NCBI RefSeq assembly: GCF_036014215.1
Contig: NZ_CP107921.1
Location: 5,339,501 to 5,403,500, forward strand
DNA: 64,000 nucleotides
DNA from: Streptomyces sp. NBC_00440
GTDB lineage: Bacteria > Actinomycetota > Actinomycetes > Streptomycetales > Streptomycetaceae
Direction of reading: 5' to 3'
In this document: positions 25,741-36,945 of the stretch, piece after piece
Layout of the letters: every line of letters begins with the position of its first letter
Position numbering within the stretch: position 1 is the stretch's first letter
Notes under the pieces: model-generated
What the model was told of the DNA's origin: nothing
Databases searched by the model: none
Seen by the model: only the letters and a program-made list of their open reading frames with translations
Position numbers and translations under genes: made by a program

Positions 25741-28152
25741 ATGGGCCGTGCGGACGATCGACGAGCCCGGCAGCGCGGGGCGCGCCGGGGCAAATCAACG
25801 AACAGCAAGCAGAGCGGGAAGAGCGGGATACGCAGGCTCTTCACCTGGAAGAAGGTCCTCGGCGGGTTCTTCGTCTTCTGCCTGCTGCTGATGGGCGCGT
25901 TCGTCGTGTTCTACATGTACGTGCCGGTGCCGAAGGCGAACGCCGACGCGGAGCTCCAGAGCAACGTCTACAAGCTCAGCAACGGCAAGGTGATCGCCCG
26001 CACGGGCAAGGTCAACCGGGAGAAGGTCGACCTCTCCGAGGTCCCCCTGGACGTCCAGCACACCTTCGTCGCCGCCGAGAACAAGACCTTCTACCAGGAC
26101 CACGGAGTCGACTTCAAGGGCACTGCCCGAGGGCTCTACAACACGGTCCAGGGCCGGAAGCAGGGTGGCTCGACGATCACCCAGCAGTACGTGAAGAACT
26201 ACTACCTCAGCTCCGACCAGACGGTCACCCGGAAGCTCAAGGAGCTGGTGGTCTCCCTCAAGATCGACCAGAAGTTCTCCAAGCAGCAGATCCTCGCCGG
26301 GTACATCAACACCAGCTACTACGGCCGGGGCGCCTTCGGTATCCAGGCCGCGTCCCAGGCGTACTACGGGATCGACGCCAAGAACCTGAATGTGAGCCAG
26401 GGCGCGTATCTCGCCTCGCTGCTCCAGGCGCCGAGCCAGTACGACTGGTCGTCCGCGACCGCCGAGGGCAAGAAGCTGGTCAAGGCGCGCTGGGGTTACA
26501 CCCTGGACAACATGGTCGAGAAGAAGTGGATCGACCCGACCAAGCGAGCCGAGCAGAAGTTCCCGATCCCGCAGAAGCCCAAGCCCGAAAGCGGCCTGAA
26601 GGGCCAGACCGGGTATCTGGTCAAGGCCGCCAACCAGGAGCTTGAGGCGCAGGGCATCTCCGAGGCGCAGATCGACGCCGGCGGCTGGACGGTCACGCTC
26701 AACATCGACCCGAAGAAGCAGGCCCAGCTGGAGAAGACGCTGCGGCAGCAGCTGACCAGCAAACTGCACCCCAAGACCAGTACGGTCGACGCGGACACCC
26801 AGGCGGGCGCGGTCTCGGTCAACCCGCACACCGGCGCCATCGAGGCGCTCTACGGCGGCGAGGACTACCTCAAGCACGAGTACAGCAACGCCAAGCGCGT
26901 CGACTACCAGCCCGCCTCCACCTTCAAGCCGCTGATCCTGGCGGCCGCCCTGGAGTCCGGTGCGAAGACGCAGGAGGACCAGCCGATCAAGGCGAGCACC
27001 ATGTACGACGGTGACAGCCGCCGTCCGGTGGTCGACAGCAACGGCAACAAGGTGGGCTTCGCACCGCCCAACGAGGACAACCAGAGCTACGGACAGATCA
27101 ACGTCCAGACCGCCATGAACAACTCGGTCAACTCGGTGTTCGCCCAGATGGGCGTGGACGTGGGCCTCGACAAGGTCAAGCAGCTCGGTGTCGACCTGGG
27201 CATGAGCTCCCTGAAGAACGCCCCGGCGGTGCCCGCGATGACCCTCGGTTCCTACGGCGCGAGCCCGATGGAGATGGCCGGGATCTACGCGACCTTCGAC
27301 AACCACGGCAAGAAGGTCACCCCGACCATCGTGAAGTCGGCCACGCACCCCGGACTGGAGCCGTTCAAGCCGCAGAAGGCGATCGGCGACCAGGTGATCA
27401 GCCCGCAGACGGCGGACGCGGTCACCTCGGTCCTGACCGGTGTGGTCGACCAGGGAACCGGCACCGTCGTCAAGAACAAGGCACAGCCGGTCGCGGGCAA
27501 GACCGGTACATCGGACAACAACAAGTCCGCCTGGTTCACCGGCTACACCCCGAACCTGGTGACCTCGGTCGGCATGTTCGGTGAGGCTGCCAAGGCGCAC
27601 GTGGAGGACGGCAAGAAGGTCCAGGCAGGCGCCCAGGTCACCATCAGCGGCGCGGCCGGCAGTGGCACCCGGGTCAACGGTGGTGGCTTCCCGGCCGAGA
27701 TCTGGGCCGCGTACACCTTCGGTCTCGATATGAAGCCGAGCAAGTTCAGCCTGGACACCGACCAGGGCGCGGCGGTCGCACCGACCGCTCCGCCGCCCTC
27801 GAACACGCCGCCGCCCCCGTCGACCCCGCCGCCGTCCAGCCCCGCGGCCCCGCCGCCGTCGTCACCGCCGGCGTCTCCGCCGGGCAGCCCCGATCCGGGC
27901 CACAGCACGACGGACGGGGGAGGGGGCAACTCGTCCACCGGGGGCAGTTCGAACGCCGGTACGTCGTCGGACGGTGGAGGCGGCAACGCCGCCGGGGGCA
28001 GTTCGAACGCCGGGCCGTCGACGGGCGGTGGAGGCGGCAACGCTGCCGGGGGCAATACGAACGCCGGTACCAACGCCGGCACCAATGCCGGCACCAACGC
28101 CGGCACGAACAACGGCACCACCAACGGTGGGCCGCTGGACTGGCAGAACTGA
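25741..28152 (+). CDS. Class A penicillin-binding protein (transglycosylase/transpeptidase)
   Basis: 803 residues. It has a short basic cytoplasmic tail and a membrane anchor at about 38-60. The glycosyltransferase (GT51) domain has catalytic E113 in VAAENKTFYQDHG plus GGSTITQQYVKN. The transpeptidase domain has SxxK at S393 (STFK), SxN at S462 (SVN) and KTG at K587. It polymerises and cross-links peptidoglycan outside the membrane. The last 120 residues are a disordered tail, first Pro/Ser-rich (about 680-720), then Gly/Asn/Thr/Ser-rich with tandem NAGT units. The start is preceded by GGCGGAGTCACAGAGCG. There is no PASTA domain. Confidence 0.95.
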   Translation: MGRADDRRARQRGARRGKSTNSKQSGKSGIRRLFTWKKVLGGFFVFCLLLMGAFVVFYMYVPVPKANADAELQSNVYKLSNGKVIARTGKVNREKVDLSEVPLDVQHTFVAAENKTFYQDHGVDFKGTARGLYNTVQGRKQGGSTITQQYVKNYYLSSDQTVTRKLKELVVSLKIDQKFSKQQILAGYINTSYYGRGAFGIQAASQAYYGIDAKNLNVSQGAYLASLLQAPSQYDWSSATAEGKKLVKARWGYTLDNMVEKKWIDPTKRAEQKFPIPQKPKPESGLKGQTGYLVKAANQELEAQGISEAQIDAGGWTVTLNIDPKKQAQLEKTLRQQLTSKLHPKTSTVDADTQAGAVSVNPHTGAIEALYGGEDYLKHEYSNAKRVDYQPASTFKPLILAAALESGAKTQEDQPIKASTMYDGDSRRPVVDSNGNKVGFAPPNEDNQSYGQINVQTAMNNSVNSVFAQMGVDVGLDKVKQLGVDLGMSSLKNAPAVPAMTLGSYGASPMEMAGIYATFDNHGKKVTPTIVKSATHPGLEPFKPQKAIGDQVISPQTADAVTSVLTGVVDQGTGTVVKNKAQPVAGKTGTSDNNKSAWFTGYTPNLVTSVGMFGEAAKAHVEDGKKVQAGAQVTISGAAGSGTRVNGGGFPAEIWAAYTFGLDMKPSKFSLDTDQGAAVAPTAPPPSNTPPPPSTPPPSSPAAPPPSSPPASPPGSPDPGHSTTDGGGGNSSTGGSSNAGTSSDGGGGNAAGGSSNAGPSTGGGGGNAAGGNTNAGTNAGTNAGTNAGTNNGTTNGGPLDWQN
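27915..28110 (+). repeat. Tandem repeats coding the PBP tail
   Basis: A roughly 57-nt unit (GGCGGAGG...GGCGGCAAC...GGGGGCAGTTCGAACGCCGG) occurs about three times, followed by about five 12-nt AACGCCGGCACC units (to 28110). Both encode Gly/Asn/Ser/Thr-rich linkers and are likely to vary in copy number between strains. Confidence 0.8.
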
Positions 28153-28191
28153 CGGCGACGGAGCAGGACGGACCACGGAGCAGGACGGACA

Positions 28192-28232
28192 ACGACGGAG
28201 CAGGACCGGCCTCGCCGGTCCTGCTCCGTCGT
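28192..28232. terminator. 19-bp perfect terminator hairpin with extra left arms
   Basis: ACGACGGAGCAGGACCGGC (28192-28210) pairs perfectly with GCCGGTCCTGCTCCGTCGT (28214-28232). Two further copies of ACGGAGCAGGAC lie at about 28158-28187 and could pair with the same right arm. It separates the convergent PBP and catalase genes. Confidence 0.85.
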
Positions 28233-28244
28233 CTCTGCTGCCGG

Positions 28245-29711
28245 CTACGCCGGCTTGGCCTTCGCCGCGATCCGGTCACCGGTCGCCTGGTCGATGTTGC
28301 GCCAGTACTGCAGCGTCCGGTCGAGGACCGGAGCCGAGACGCCCTGCGCCAGATGGCCGACGACATTGTCGACGAGCCGTGCGCGCTGCTCGTCGTTGAG
28401 GACCTCGCGCACCATCGTGCCCGGCTGGCCCCAGTCGTCGTCCTCGCTATGCAGCGTGTAGGCCTCTCGGACCATCTCGCCCGCAGCCGTCTGCCAGCCG
28501 GCGGGCTCGCCGTAGCGGGCGGTGTCGGCCGCCGGGCCGCCGTACGAGTTGGGGGCGTACGGCCTGGACGCCGCGGACGGCTCGTACCGCATGGGCCCGT
28601 CCTTCGCGTACGAGTTGACGGGCGAGCGCGGCCTGTTGGGCGGCAGCTGCATGTAGTTCGGCCCGATCCGGTAGCGGTGCGTGTCCGGATACGAGAACAG
28701 CCGGCCCAGCAGCATCTTGTCCGGCGACGGTCCGATGCCGGGCACCATGTTCGACGGCTCGAAGGACGCCTGCTCGATATGGACGAAGTGGTCGTCCGGG
28801 TTCTTGTCGAGCGTCATCCGGCCGACGTCGATCAGCGGGTAGTCGCTGTGCGGCCACACCTTGGTGAGATCGAACGGGTTGAAGCGGTAGTCCGGGGCGT
28901 CCTCGAACGGCATGACCTGGACCTTGAGCGTCCACGTAGGGGCGTTCCCCGACTTGATCGACTCGAAGAGGTCCCGGCGGTGGTAGTCCGTGTCGCACCC
29001 GGCCATCGCGTCGGCGTCGGCCTGCGTCAGGAAGTCGATGCCCTGGTCGGTCTTGAAGTGGTACTTCACCCAGAACTTCTCGCCCGCGCCGTTCACCCAC
29101 ATATAGGTGTGCGAGCCGTAGCCGTTCATATGGCGCCAGGTCTTGGGGATGCCCCGGTCACCCATCAGCCACGTCACCTGGTGCGCGGACTCGGGCGAGA
29201 GCGTCCAGAAGTCCCACTGCATGTCGTTGTCGCGCAGCCCGCTGTCCGGACGGCGCTTCTGGCTGCGGATGAAGTCCTGGAACTTGATCGTGTCACGGAC
29301 GAAGAAGACCGGCGTGTTGTTGCCGACCAGGTCGTAATTGCCGTGCTCCGTATAGAACTTGAGCGCGAAACCACGCGGGTCGCGCCAGGTGTCGGGGGAG
29401 CCCATCTCGCCGGCGACCGTCGAGAAGCGGGCCAGCATCTCGGTGCGCTTGCCCGGCTGGAAGACGTCGGCCTTGGTGAACTGGCTGACGTCGTTGGTCA
29501 CTTCGAAGGTCCCGTACGCGCCGGAGCCCTTGGCGTGCACCACCCGCTCGGGGACCCGCTCCCGGTTGAACTGCGCCATCTTCTCGATCAGATAGGCGTC
29601 CTGCAACAGGATCGGGCCGTCGGCGCCGACAGTGAGCGAGTGTTCGTCGCTCTCCACCGGGATTCCCGCGTTGGTGGTGGTGTAGGTGGCCTTCTGGGAT
29701 GCCTCGCTCAC
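28245..29711 (-). CDS. katA: Monofunctional heme catalase (small-subunit type)
   Basis: 488 residues, the length of small-subunit catalases. The distal histidine H59 is in [12 protein letters not shown], the distal asparagine in [11 protein letters not shown] (131-132), and proximal heme ligand Y341 in [12 protein letters not shown]. It converts hydrogen peroxide to water and oxygen in the cytoplasm. The GTG at 29711 has GGGAAGA about 8 nt upstream; the longer reading has no support. No CatR/Fur-like gene is adjacent. Control by OxyR is plausible but I saw no clear site. Confidence 0.95.
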   Translation of the reverse strand: MSEASQKATYTTTNAGIPVESDEHSLTVGADGPILLQDAYLIEKMAQFNRERVPERVVHAKGSGAYGTFEVTNDVSQFTKADVFQPGKRTEMLARFSTVAGEMGSPDTWRDPRGFALKFYTEHGNYDLVGNNTPVFFVRDTIKFQDFIRSQKRRPDSGLRDNDMQWDFWTLSPESAHQVTWLMGDRGIPKTWRHMNGYGSHTYMWVNGAGEKFWVKYHFKTDQGIDFLTQADADAMAGCDTDYHRRDLFESIKSGNAPTWTLKVQVMPFEDAPDYRFNPFDLTKVWPHSDYPLIDVGRMTLDKNPDDHFVHIEQASFEPSNMVPGIGPSPDKMLLGRLFSYPDTHRYRIGPNYMQLPPNRPRSPVNSYAKDGPMRYEPSAASRPYAPNSYGGPAADTARYGEPAGWQTAAGEMVREAYTLHSEDDDWGQPGTMVREVLNDEQRARLVDNVVGHLAQGVSAPVLDRTLQYWRNIDQATGDRIAAKAKPA

Positions 29712-29826
29712 GAGCGTCTTCCCATCGTTCGAGGGGGTTGAGGTCGCTTCGTCCGCGTGCCCCAGTGAACCGCCCCGACACCCGGTCGGCAACATTTGGT
29801 TCCGTTGGGGGTACGGGCCCGGACAG

Positions 29827-29877
29827 CACTGAACCCGGTGGGGCCCCGGAGCTTCCGGGGGCCCACCGGGTTCAGTG
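29827..29877 (-). terminator. 24-bp terminator hairpin
   Basis: The arms 29827-29850 (beginning CACTGAACCCGG) and 29854-29877 pair with one mismatch. It ends the phosphatase transcript, isolating the catalase promoter downstream (29712-29826). Confidence 0.85.
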
Positions 29878-29897
29878 GCCGGGCCTGCTCGCCGCGC

Positions 29898-31730
29898 CTA
29901 GTCGGGCGGCGCGGCCGGCACCTGGATCTCGAACCAGACCACCTTGCCGGTGGAGAGCCGGGTCGCCCCCCACCGCCGGGCCAGCCGGTTCACCAGGAAC
30001 AGGCCACGGCCGCCCTCGTCGGTGTCCCGGGCCCGGCGCTGGCGCGGCAGCTGCGGGGAGTCGTCACCGACCTCGCAGCGCAGTACGTCGGTACGCAGCA
30101 GCCGCAGCGTCACCGGCCGCTCCGCGTACCGCACGGCGTTGGTCACGACCTCACTGACCAGCAGCTCCACCGCGTCCGACATCTCCTCCAGGCCCCAGCG
30201 CTCCAGCGCCCTGCGCACCAGCCGCCGGGCGCGGCCCGGGGCCTGCTCCTCCGGGTCGAGGAACCAGTACGCGACGTCGCTCGGCGCGATCCCGTCGAAG
30301 CGCGCCGCGAGCAGCGCGATGTCGTCGTCCCGGTCGCCGGGACCCAGCATGTCCAGCACGTCGTCGCAGAGGGCTTCGAGCGGCGGTGAGTGGTCGGGAC
30401 CCGTGAGCTCGGCGGTGGCCGCGAGCCGCTCCCGCAGCTGCTCGATCCCGGTCCAGACATCCCGCAGCCGTGACTCGACCAGTCCGTCCGTGTAGAGCAG
30501 CAGGGTGGCACCGGCGGGCGCGTCCAGCTCGACCGCCTCGAAGTCCACGCCACCCACCCCGATCGGGGCGCCCGGCGGGACCACCAGGACCTCCGCACGG
30601 CCGCCCAGATGGAGCAGCACGGGCGGCGGATGGCCCGCGTTGGCGATGGTGATCCGGTGCGCCACCGGGTCGTACACGGCGTACAGGCAGGTCGCCATCC
30701 GGTCCGAGCCGAGCCGCTGGGCCTGCTCGTCCAGATGGTGCAGCACCTCGGCGGGCGGCAGGTCCAGCTGCGCCAGCGTCTGGGCCGTCGTCCTGAGCTG
30801 GCCCATGATCGCGGCCGATGTCATGGAGTGCCCCATCACATCGCCCACCACCAGCGCGACCCGGCTGCCGGGCAGCGGAATCGCGTCGTACCAGTCGCCG
30901 CCGACCCGGGCGGTCTCGGCCGCCGGCAGATAGCGGGACGCCAGCTTGACGCCGGTCGGCTGGGGCAGCGAGTCCGGCAGCATGGTGCGCTGGAGCTCGT
31001 CGGCGATGTACGCCTCGCGCCCGTACAGCACGGCCTTGTCGATGCCCAGCGCGGTGTGGGTGGCCAGCTGGGCCGCGACCAGCAGGTCGTTGGGCTCGAA
31101 CGTGGACCGGTCGGGGCGGCGGACGAAGACGGCGGCGCCGATCACCCGGCGTCTGCCGCGCAGCGGGGCGAGGATCGTGCGGTGCCCGTTCGGTACGGTC
31201 CGGTCGGGGCCCAGCAGTTCGGGCAGCGCGGCGCGGGCCGCGGCTGAGTCCCCGAAGACCGGGCGCACGCCCCGGAGTACTTCGGCGAGTGCGCCCCCGG
31301 AGGCCACCTCGCACAGCTGGGCGGCGAGCGGTTCCGGCTGCTCGTCGGAGGCTTCCTCGTCCACTAAACGGAGCCGGTCGGTGCGGCGCAGCCGCAGCAC
31401 GAACGGGACCACCGGCCGCTCGTCGCCCACCGGCAGCGGATCGCGGAGGAAGACGAGTATCGCGTCGGCGAACGTCGGCACGGTCGCTCTGCACAGGCCG
31501 AGGACGATCTCGTCCAGGTCTATGCCCCGGGCGATACGCCGGGTGGCAGCCCCCACGAACCGGAGTCTGTCGCCCTCGCTGCGTCCGGGTGAGACCGCGG
31601 GCGCCGGTGGGGGCGCGGGGATGGCCCCCGCGGCCGCCACGTCGGCGTCCTGCTGCCGGGGGCGAGTGGGTTCGTGCGGCCGGGCAGCTGTGGGCTGCCG
31701 GCCTTCGTGGGAGGTGGTGTGCTCCGTCAC
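29898..31730 (-). CDS. GAF-PP2C (SpoIIE)-HATPase regulatory phosphatase
   Basis: 610 residues. A disordered Pro/Ala-rich N-terminus (1-50) is followed by a GAF domain (about 65-245), a SpoIIE/PP2C serine phosphatase domain (about 265-465; VGGDWYDAIPL, VVGDVMGH, DDDIALLAARFD) and a C-terminal GHKL ATPase resembling RsbW anti-sigma kinases (about 490-605; SEVVTNAVRYAERP, DEGGRGLFLVN). Such fusions both phosphorylate and dephosphorylate STAS-type antagonists. Codon 122 is TTA (31365-31367), implying dependence on the bldA tRNA and hence developmental timing. The STAS protein at 5539 lacks the usual phosphosite and is an unlikely substrate. Confidence 0.92.
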   Translation of the reverse strand: MTEHTTSHEGRQPTAARPHEPTRPRQQDADVAAAGAIPAPPPAPAVSPGRSEGDRLRFVGAATRRIARGIDLDEIVLGLCRATVPTFADAILVFLRDPLPVGDERPVVPFVLRLRRTDRLRLVDEEASDEQPEPLAAQLCEVASGGALAEVLRGVRPVFGDSAAARAALPELLGPDRTVPNGHRTILAPLRGRRRVIGAAVFVRRPDRSTFEPNDLLVAAQLATHTALGIDKAVLYGREAYIADELQRTMLPDSLPQPTGVKLASRYLPAAETARVGGDWYDAIPLPGSRVALVVGDVMGHSMTSAAIMGQLRTTAQTLAQLDLPPAEVLHHLDEQAQRLGSDRMATCLYAVYDPVAHRITIANAGHPPPVLLHLGGRAEVLVVPPGAPIGVGGVDFEAVELDAPAGATLLLYTDGLVESRLRDVWTGIEQLRERLAATAELTGPDHSPPLEALCDDVLDMLGPGDRDDDIALLAARFDGIAPSDVAYWFLDPEEQAPGRARRLVRRALERWGLEEMSDAVELLVSEVVTNAVRYAERPVTLRLLRTDVLRCEVGDDSPQLPRQRRARDTDEGGRGLFLVNRLARRWGATRLSTGKVVWFEIQVPAAPPD

Positions 31731-31931
31731 GCGAGGGATTCCGTCCGTCCGAGGCAGGTGTGCGATGCAACCGCTTCGAGGGGTCGTATACCCGCTGTCA
31801 TGGCTGCACCCCCCTGTAGTGACATTCGGTCAGTTCAACTGCTGCACGGGTTTGTTGTCATGGGATCGCTGTAGGGCGCAGCCTTGCGGAGGACGATCCT
31901 ACGTTTGATCCCCGGGGGCGCATCAAGGGTC

Positions 31932-32597
31932 TCACGACGGCACGTGCGCGGGCGTGCGGTCCCAGTCGTCCGGAAGGACGGGCACGGTCCACCGCGGATC
32001 GGGCCGCCAGGCCTCCCAGCCGTCGGTGAACGGCGACCCCCAGGACTCGATCAGCCCGACCGCCGCCCGGCCCGCCCGCCGCACGCGCCGCGCCTGACCG
32101 GCGCCCATCAGGCCGACCTGCTGGGCCTGGGCGAACTCGTCCTCGTCCAGCCACTGCCAACTGCGGTCGGGCAGCACCGAGATGTCCAGGAAGTGGTCCT
32201 CGGAATCGACGCCGCCGGCCCACCGGAGGTGCGGTTCCTCCAGATTCACGTACCAGCTCTTGAAGTGCCAGCCGCGGTCCCACCACAGCCATACGGACCA
32301 GGGCTCACGGGGCCGCACCAGTTTCAGCACACCCATGCCCCACCAGTGGTCCCGCACGACGGTGCGCGGCTTGGTGTACCGGGTGGCGAGCGGCTCCCGG
32401 TGCACCGGGGTCCCGTCGGCGAGCGCGGGCTTCATGCACTCGGTACCCGGTGCCAGCCAGACCGCGAGCAGGTCGTCCGTGTCCTGCACGACGGTCACCG
32501 GGCGGCAGATGTGCAGGTGGTCGGACGCGTTGCCGCGGTAACGCCAGAGAATGTGGTCCCCGGGCTTCCAGCGTTGTGTTCCTCCTGCACCTGTCAT
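31932..32597 (-). CDS. DUF402 (FomD-like) protein
   Basis: 221 residues. The DUF402 core runs from about residue 75 to 180, with RDHWWGMGVLKLVRP, WDRGWHFKSWYVNLEEP and GVDSEDHFLDI. Characterised relatives (FomD, Ntdp) are metal-dependent nucleoside di-/triphosphatases, and the conserved Asp/Glu/His set here fits that, but the substrate is not predictable. The ATG at 32597 has no ribosome binding site. A TAAGAT box lies 6 nt upstream, so the transcript is probably leaderless. Confidence 0.82.
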   Translation of the reverse strand: MTGAGGTQRWKPGDHILWRYRGNASDHLHICRPVTVVQDTDDLLAVWLAPGTECMKPALADGTPVHREPLATRYTKPRTVVRDHWWGMGVLKLVRPREPWSVWLWWDRGWHFKSWYVNLEEPHLRWAGGVDSEDHFLDISVLPDRSWQWLDEDEFAQAQQVGLMGAGQARRVRRAGRAAVGLIESWGSPFTDGWEAWRPDPRWTVPVLPDDWDRTPAHVPS

Positions 32598-32603
32598 GCG
32601 GAG

Positions 32604-32609
32604 ATCTTA
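32604..32609 (-). promoter_or_regulatory. -10 box (TAAGAT) for the DUF402 gene
   Basis: TAAGAT ends 6 nt before the ATG at 32597, the geometry of a leaderless promoter. The -35 is not obvious. Confidence 0.5.
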
Positions 32610-32682
32610 GGAGTACGGACGGTGCGGCGCAGCGATGCGGGTCACCCGGATGTCCGGGTGACCGCCTGTTCACGGCCGCTGT

Positions 32683-34071
<1,389 letters not shown>

Positions 34072-34190
34072 CGTCGTACCTCCACATCGGACAGCAACGT
34101 CTGACGGAGAGGTGTTCCCGGCCCCGGAGAGAAGATCACCCCTCACCGCCGTCCGGCCGTGAGGGGGTGATCCGTGATCTGCTGCCGCTG

Positions 34191-35855
34191 CTACGCCTGG
34201 CCGGGGGCGCGGACCGGGATGCTGAGGATGGTCGGGGACTCGGCGGGCGCCTGGAAGAAGTCGTTGCCCTTGTCGTCCACCACGATGAACGCCGGGAAGT
34301 CCTCGACCTCGATCTTCCACACGGCCTCCATGCCCAGCTCCTCGTACTCCAGGACCTCGACCTTCTTGATGCAGTCCTGGGCGAGCCGGGCCGCCGGGCC
34401 GCCGATCGAGCCGAGGTAGAAGCCGCCGTGGCTGCCGCACGCGTCGGTGACCTGCTTCGAGCGGTTGCCCTTGGCGAGCATCACCTTGGAGCCGCCCGCG
34501 GCCTGGAACTGCTCCACGTACGAGTCCATCCGGCCCGCCGTCGTCGGGCCGAACGAGCCGGACGCGTAGCCCTCGGGGGTCTTGGCGGGGCCCGCGTAGT
34601 AGACCGGGTGGTCCTTCAGGTACTGCGGCATCTCCTCGCCCGCGTCCAGCCGCTCCTTGATCTTGGCGTGCGCGATGTCGCGCGCCACGACCAGCGGCCC
34701 GGTCAGCGAGAGCCGGGTCTTGACCGGGAACTTGGTCAGCTCGGCGAGGACGTCGTCCATCGGCCGGTTCAGGTCGACGGATACGACGTCGCCGTCCTCC
34801 AGGTGCTCGTCCGTGGTGTCGGGCAGGAAGCGCGCCGGGTCGGTCTCCAACTGTTCCAGGAAGACGCCCTCGGCGGTGATCTTCGCGACGGCCTGCCGGT
34901 CGGCCGAGCACGATACGGCGATGGCGACGGGCAGCGAGGCGCCGTGCCGGGGCAGCCGGACTACGCGGACGTCGTGGCAGAAGTACTTCCCGCCGAACTG
35001 CGCGCCGATGCCGATCTTCTGCGTCAGCTCGAAGACCTTCTGCTCCAGCTCCGTGTCACGGAAGCCGTGCCCGGTCGGGGAGCCCTCGGTGGGCAGCTCG
35101 TCCAGGTAGTGCGCGGAGGCGTACTTGGCGGTCTTCAGCGCGAACTCGGCCGACGTGCCGCCCACGGTGATCGCCAGGTGGTACGGCGGGCACGCGGCCG
35201 TCCCCAGCGAGCGGATCTTCTCCTCCAGGAACTTCATCATGGACGCCTCGTTGAGGACGGCCTTGGTCTCCTGGTAGAGGAACGACTTGTTGGCGGAGCC
35301 GCCGCCCTTGGCCATGAAGAGGAACTTGTACGCGCCGCCGTCGGTGGCGTACAGCTCGATCTGCGCGGGCAGGTTCGAGCCGGTGTTCTTCTCCTCCCAC
35401 ATGGTGAGCGGGGCCATCTGCGAGTACCGCAGGTTGAGCTTGGTGTACGCGTCGAAGATGCCGTGGGACAGGGCTTCCTCGTCGCCGCCCGCGGTCAGCA
35501 CGTTCTGGCCGCGCTTGCCCATGACGATCGCGGTGCCGGTGTCCTGGCACATCGGGAGGACGCCCGCGGCCGCGATGTTGGCGTTCTTCAGCAGGTCGAG
35601 CGCGACGAACTTGTCGTTGGACGAGGCCTCGGGGTCGTCGATGATCTTGCGCAGCTGGGTGAGGTGGGCCGGGCGCAGATAGTGCGAGATGTCATGCATG
35701 GCCGCGGCGGCGAGCGTGCGCAGCGCCTCGGGCTCGACCTTGAGGAACGTACGCCCGTCGGCTTCGAAGGTGGAGACGCCCTCGGCGGTCACCAGCCGGT
35801 ACGGCGTGGTGTCCGCTCCCACGGGAAGCAGATCGGAGTACGCAAACTCTGGCAT
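34191..35855 (-). CDS. fumA: Fumarate hydratase, class I (iron-sulphur)
   Basis: 554 residues with both the alpha domain (N-terminal) and beta domain (C-terminal; [25 protein letters not shown]) fused, as in E. coli FumA. Candidate [4Fe-4S] cysteines are in [18 protein letters not shown] and KYFCHDV. It performs fumarate/malate interconversion in the TCA cycle. The second of two in-frame ATGs (35855) is preferred because GAGGA lies 8 nt upstream; the first (35864) is too close to it. The cluster makes it oxidant-sensitive, unlike FumC. Confidence 0.94.
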   Translation of the reverse strand: MPEFAYSDLLPVGADTTPYRLVTAEGVSTFEADGRTFLKVEPEALRTLAAAAMHDISHYLRPAHLTQLRKIIDDPEASSNDKFVALDLLKNANIAAAGVLPMCQDTGTAIVMGKRGQNVLTAGGDEEALSHGIFDAYTKLNLRYSQMAPLTMWEEKNTGSNLPAQIELYATDGGAYKFLFMAKGGGSANKSFLYQETKAVLNEASMMKFLEEKIRSLGTAACPPYHLAITVGGTSAEFALKTAKYASAHYLDELPTEGSPTGHGFRDTELEQKVFELTQKIGIGAQFGGKYFCHDVRVVRLPRHGASLPVAIAVSCSADRQAVAKITAEGVFLEQLETDPARFLPDTTDEHLEDGDVVSVDLNRPMDDVLAELTKFPVKTRLSLTGPLVVARDIAHAKIKERLDAGEEMPQYLKDHPVYYAGPAKTPEGYASGSFGPTTAGRMDSYVEQFQAAGGSKVMLAKGNRSKQVTDACGSHGGFYLGSIGGPAARLAQDCIKKVEVLEYEELGMEAVWKIEVEDFPAFIVVDDKGNDFFQAPAESPTILSIPVRAPGQA

Positions 35856-36070
35856 GACGGCCATTCCTCACTCGGCAGACGCGGGCTGGCCTCCATCGGC
35901 ACAGCATTCACCAGCGTAGAACCACGGGAGGGGCCCGCGGTGGTGAGGTAGGACTCACCTCCCGCGAAGGGGCCGTACCCGGGCACCGTCCCGCGCGGGG
36001 CGGCGGCTTTCCCGGCCCCGGGGCGGCGGTTTCCCCGCGCCCGGGGCGGAGTTGCGCGGCCCGTGCACTA

Positions 36071-36098
36071 GTCGCGATCTATCGCGTTTGGGTACGCT
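36071..36098 (+). promoter_or_regulatory. Promoter with palindrome upstream of the DUF1707 gene
   Basis: TACGCT (36093-36098) ends 6 nt before the GTG at 36105, suggesting a leaderless transcript. The near-palindrome CGCGATCTATCGCG (36073-36086) covers the spacer and -35 position and could be an operator. Confidence 0.5.
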
Positions 36099-36104
36099 GG
36101 GCCG

Positions 36105-36776
36105 GTGGACCTCGAAAAGCACCCCCAGCAGCCGCAGCCCGTCGGCATCCGCGCGTCCGACGCCGACCGCGACCGGATCGCGGACATCCTCAGGGACGCC
36201 CTGGCAGAGGGGCGCCTCGACGCCGATGAGCACTCCGAGCGGATCGAGTCGGTCTACCGCGCGAAGACCCTCGCCGAGCTGGAGCCGCTGGTGCAGGATC
36301 TGCCGGCCGCCACCACCGGGAGCCGTCCCGACCCGGGCGCAGCGGCGTACGCGGTCGCGGACGACCCGGACACTCCGGTCACCGCGGACAACCTGGTCGC
36401 GGTCTTCTCCAGCTCGACCCGGAAGGGCCGTTGGCGCGTCGGCCGCAGGACGAACGCCTTCTCGCTCTTCGGCTCTGTCGAGATCGACCTCACCGAGGCG
36501 CTGTTCGAGCAGCGGCTGACCGTCATCAACGCCACCGCGATCTTCGGGAACATCGAGGTCAAGGTCCCGGAGAACGTCACTCTGCGCGGCAGCGGCACCG
36601 GGATCTTCGGCAACTTCGAGGTCAGCACGCTCGAATCGGAGAACCCGGAGGCACCGGTCGTGGTGGTGAACGGGTGCGCGGTCTTCAGCAACATCGAGGC
36701 CAAGCCGAAGCGGGGCAAGCTGGTGGCGGACCTGCGCTCCATGGTCGACAAGAAGCTGCGCAAGCACCTCGGGTAG
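36105..36776 (+). CDS. DUF1707 protein with LiaF-like C-terminal domain
   Basis: 223 residues. The N-terminal DUF1707 motif (GIRASDADRDRIADILRDALAEGRLDADEHSER, about 14-47) is followed by a beta-rich LiaF/DUF4097-like region (about 100-205) with repeated 'IFGNIEV/IFGNFEV/VFSNIEA' strands. There are no membrane segments in this version. LiaF-type proteins modulate cell-envelope stress kinases. DUF1707 proteins are abundant in Streptomyces but uncharacterised. It is transcribed divergently from the class I fumarase gene. Confidence 0.82.
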   Translation: MDLEKHPQQPQPVGIRASDADRDRIADILRDALAEGRLDADEHSERIESVYRAKTLAELEPLVQDLPAATTGSRPDPGAAAYAVADDPDTPVTADNLVAVFSSSTRKGRWRVGRRTNAFSLFGSVEIDLTEALFEQRLTVINATAIFGNIEVKVPENVTLRGSGTGIFGNFEVSTLESENPEAPVVVVNGCAVFSNIEAKPKRGKLVADLRSMVDKKLRKHLG

Positions 36777-36945
36777 CACGCGCCGGGCAGCCCGGGACCG
36801 CCCGGGCGCTTCGGGCCGGGCGCGCGCCGATACCGGCGCCGCGGACGGGTTCGTGACGGCCGGAACTCAGTGCATAGGCGTGCGCACAGCGGGTAGGGAC
36901 TGCAGCATCGTCTCTCGCTCGCGAATCCGTCGTCAGGAGTAGACC

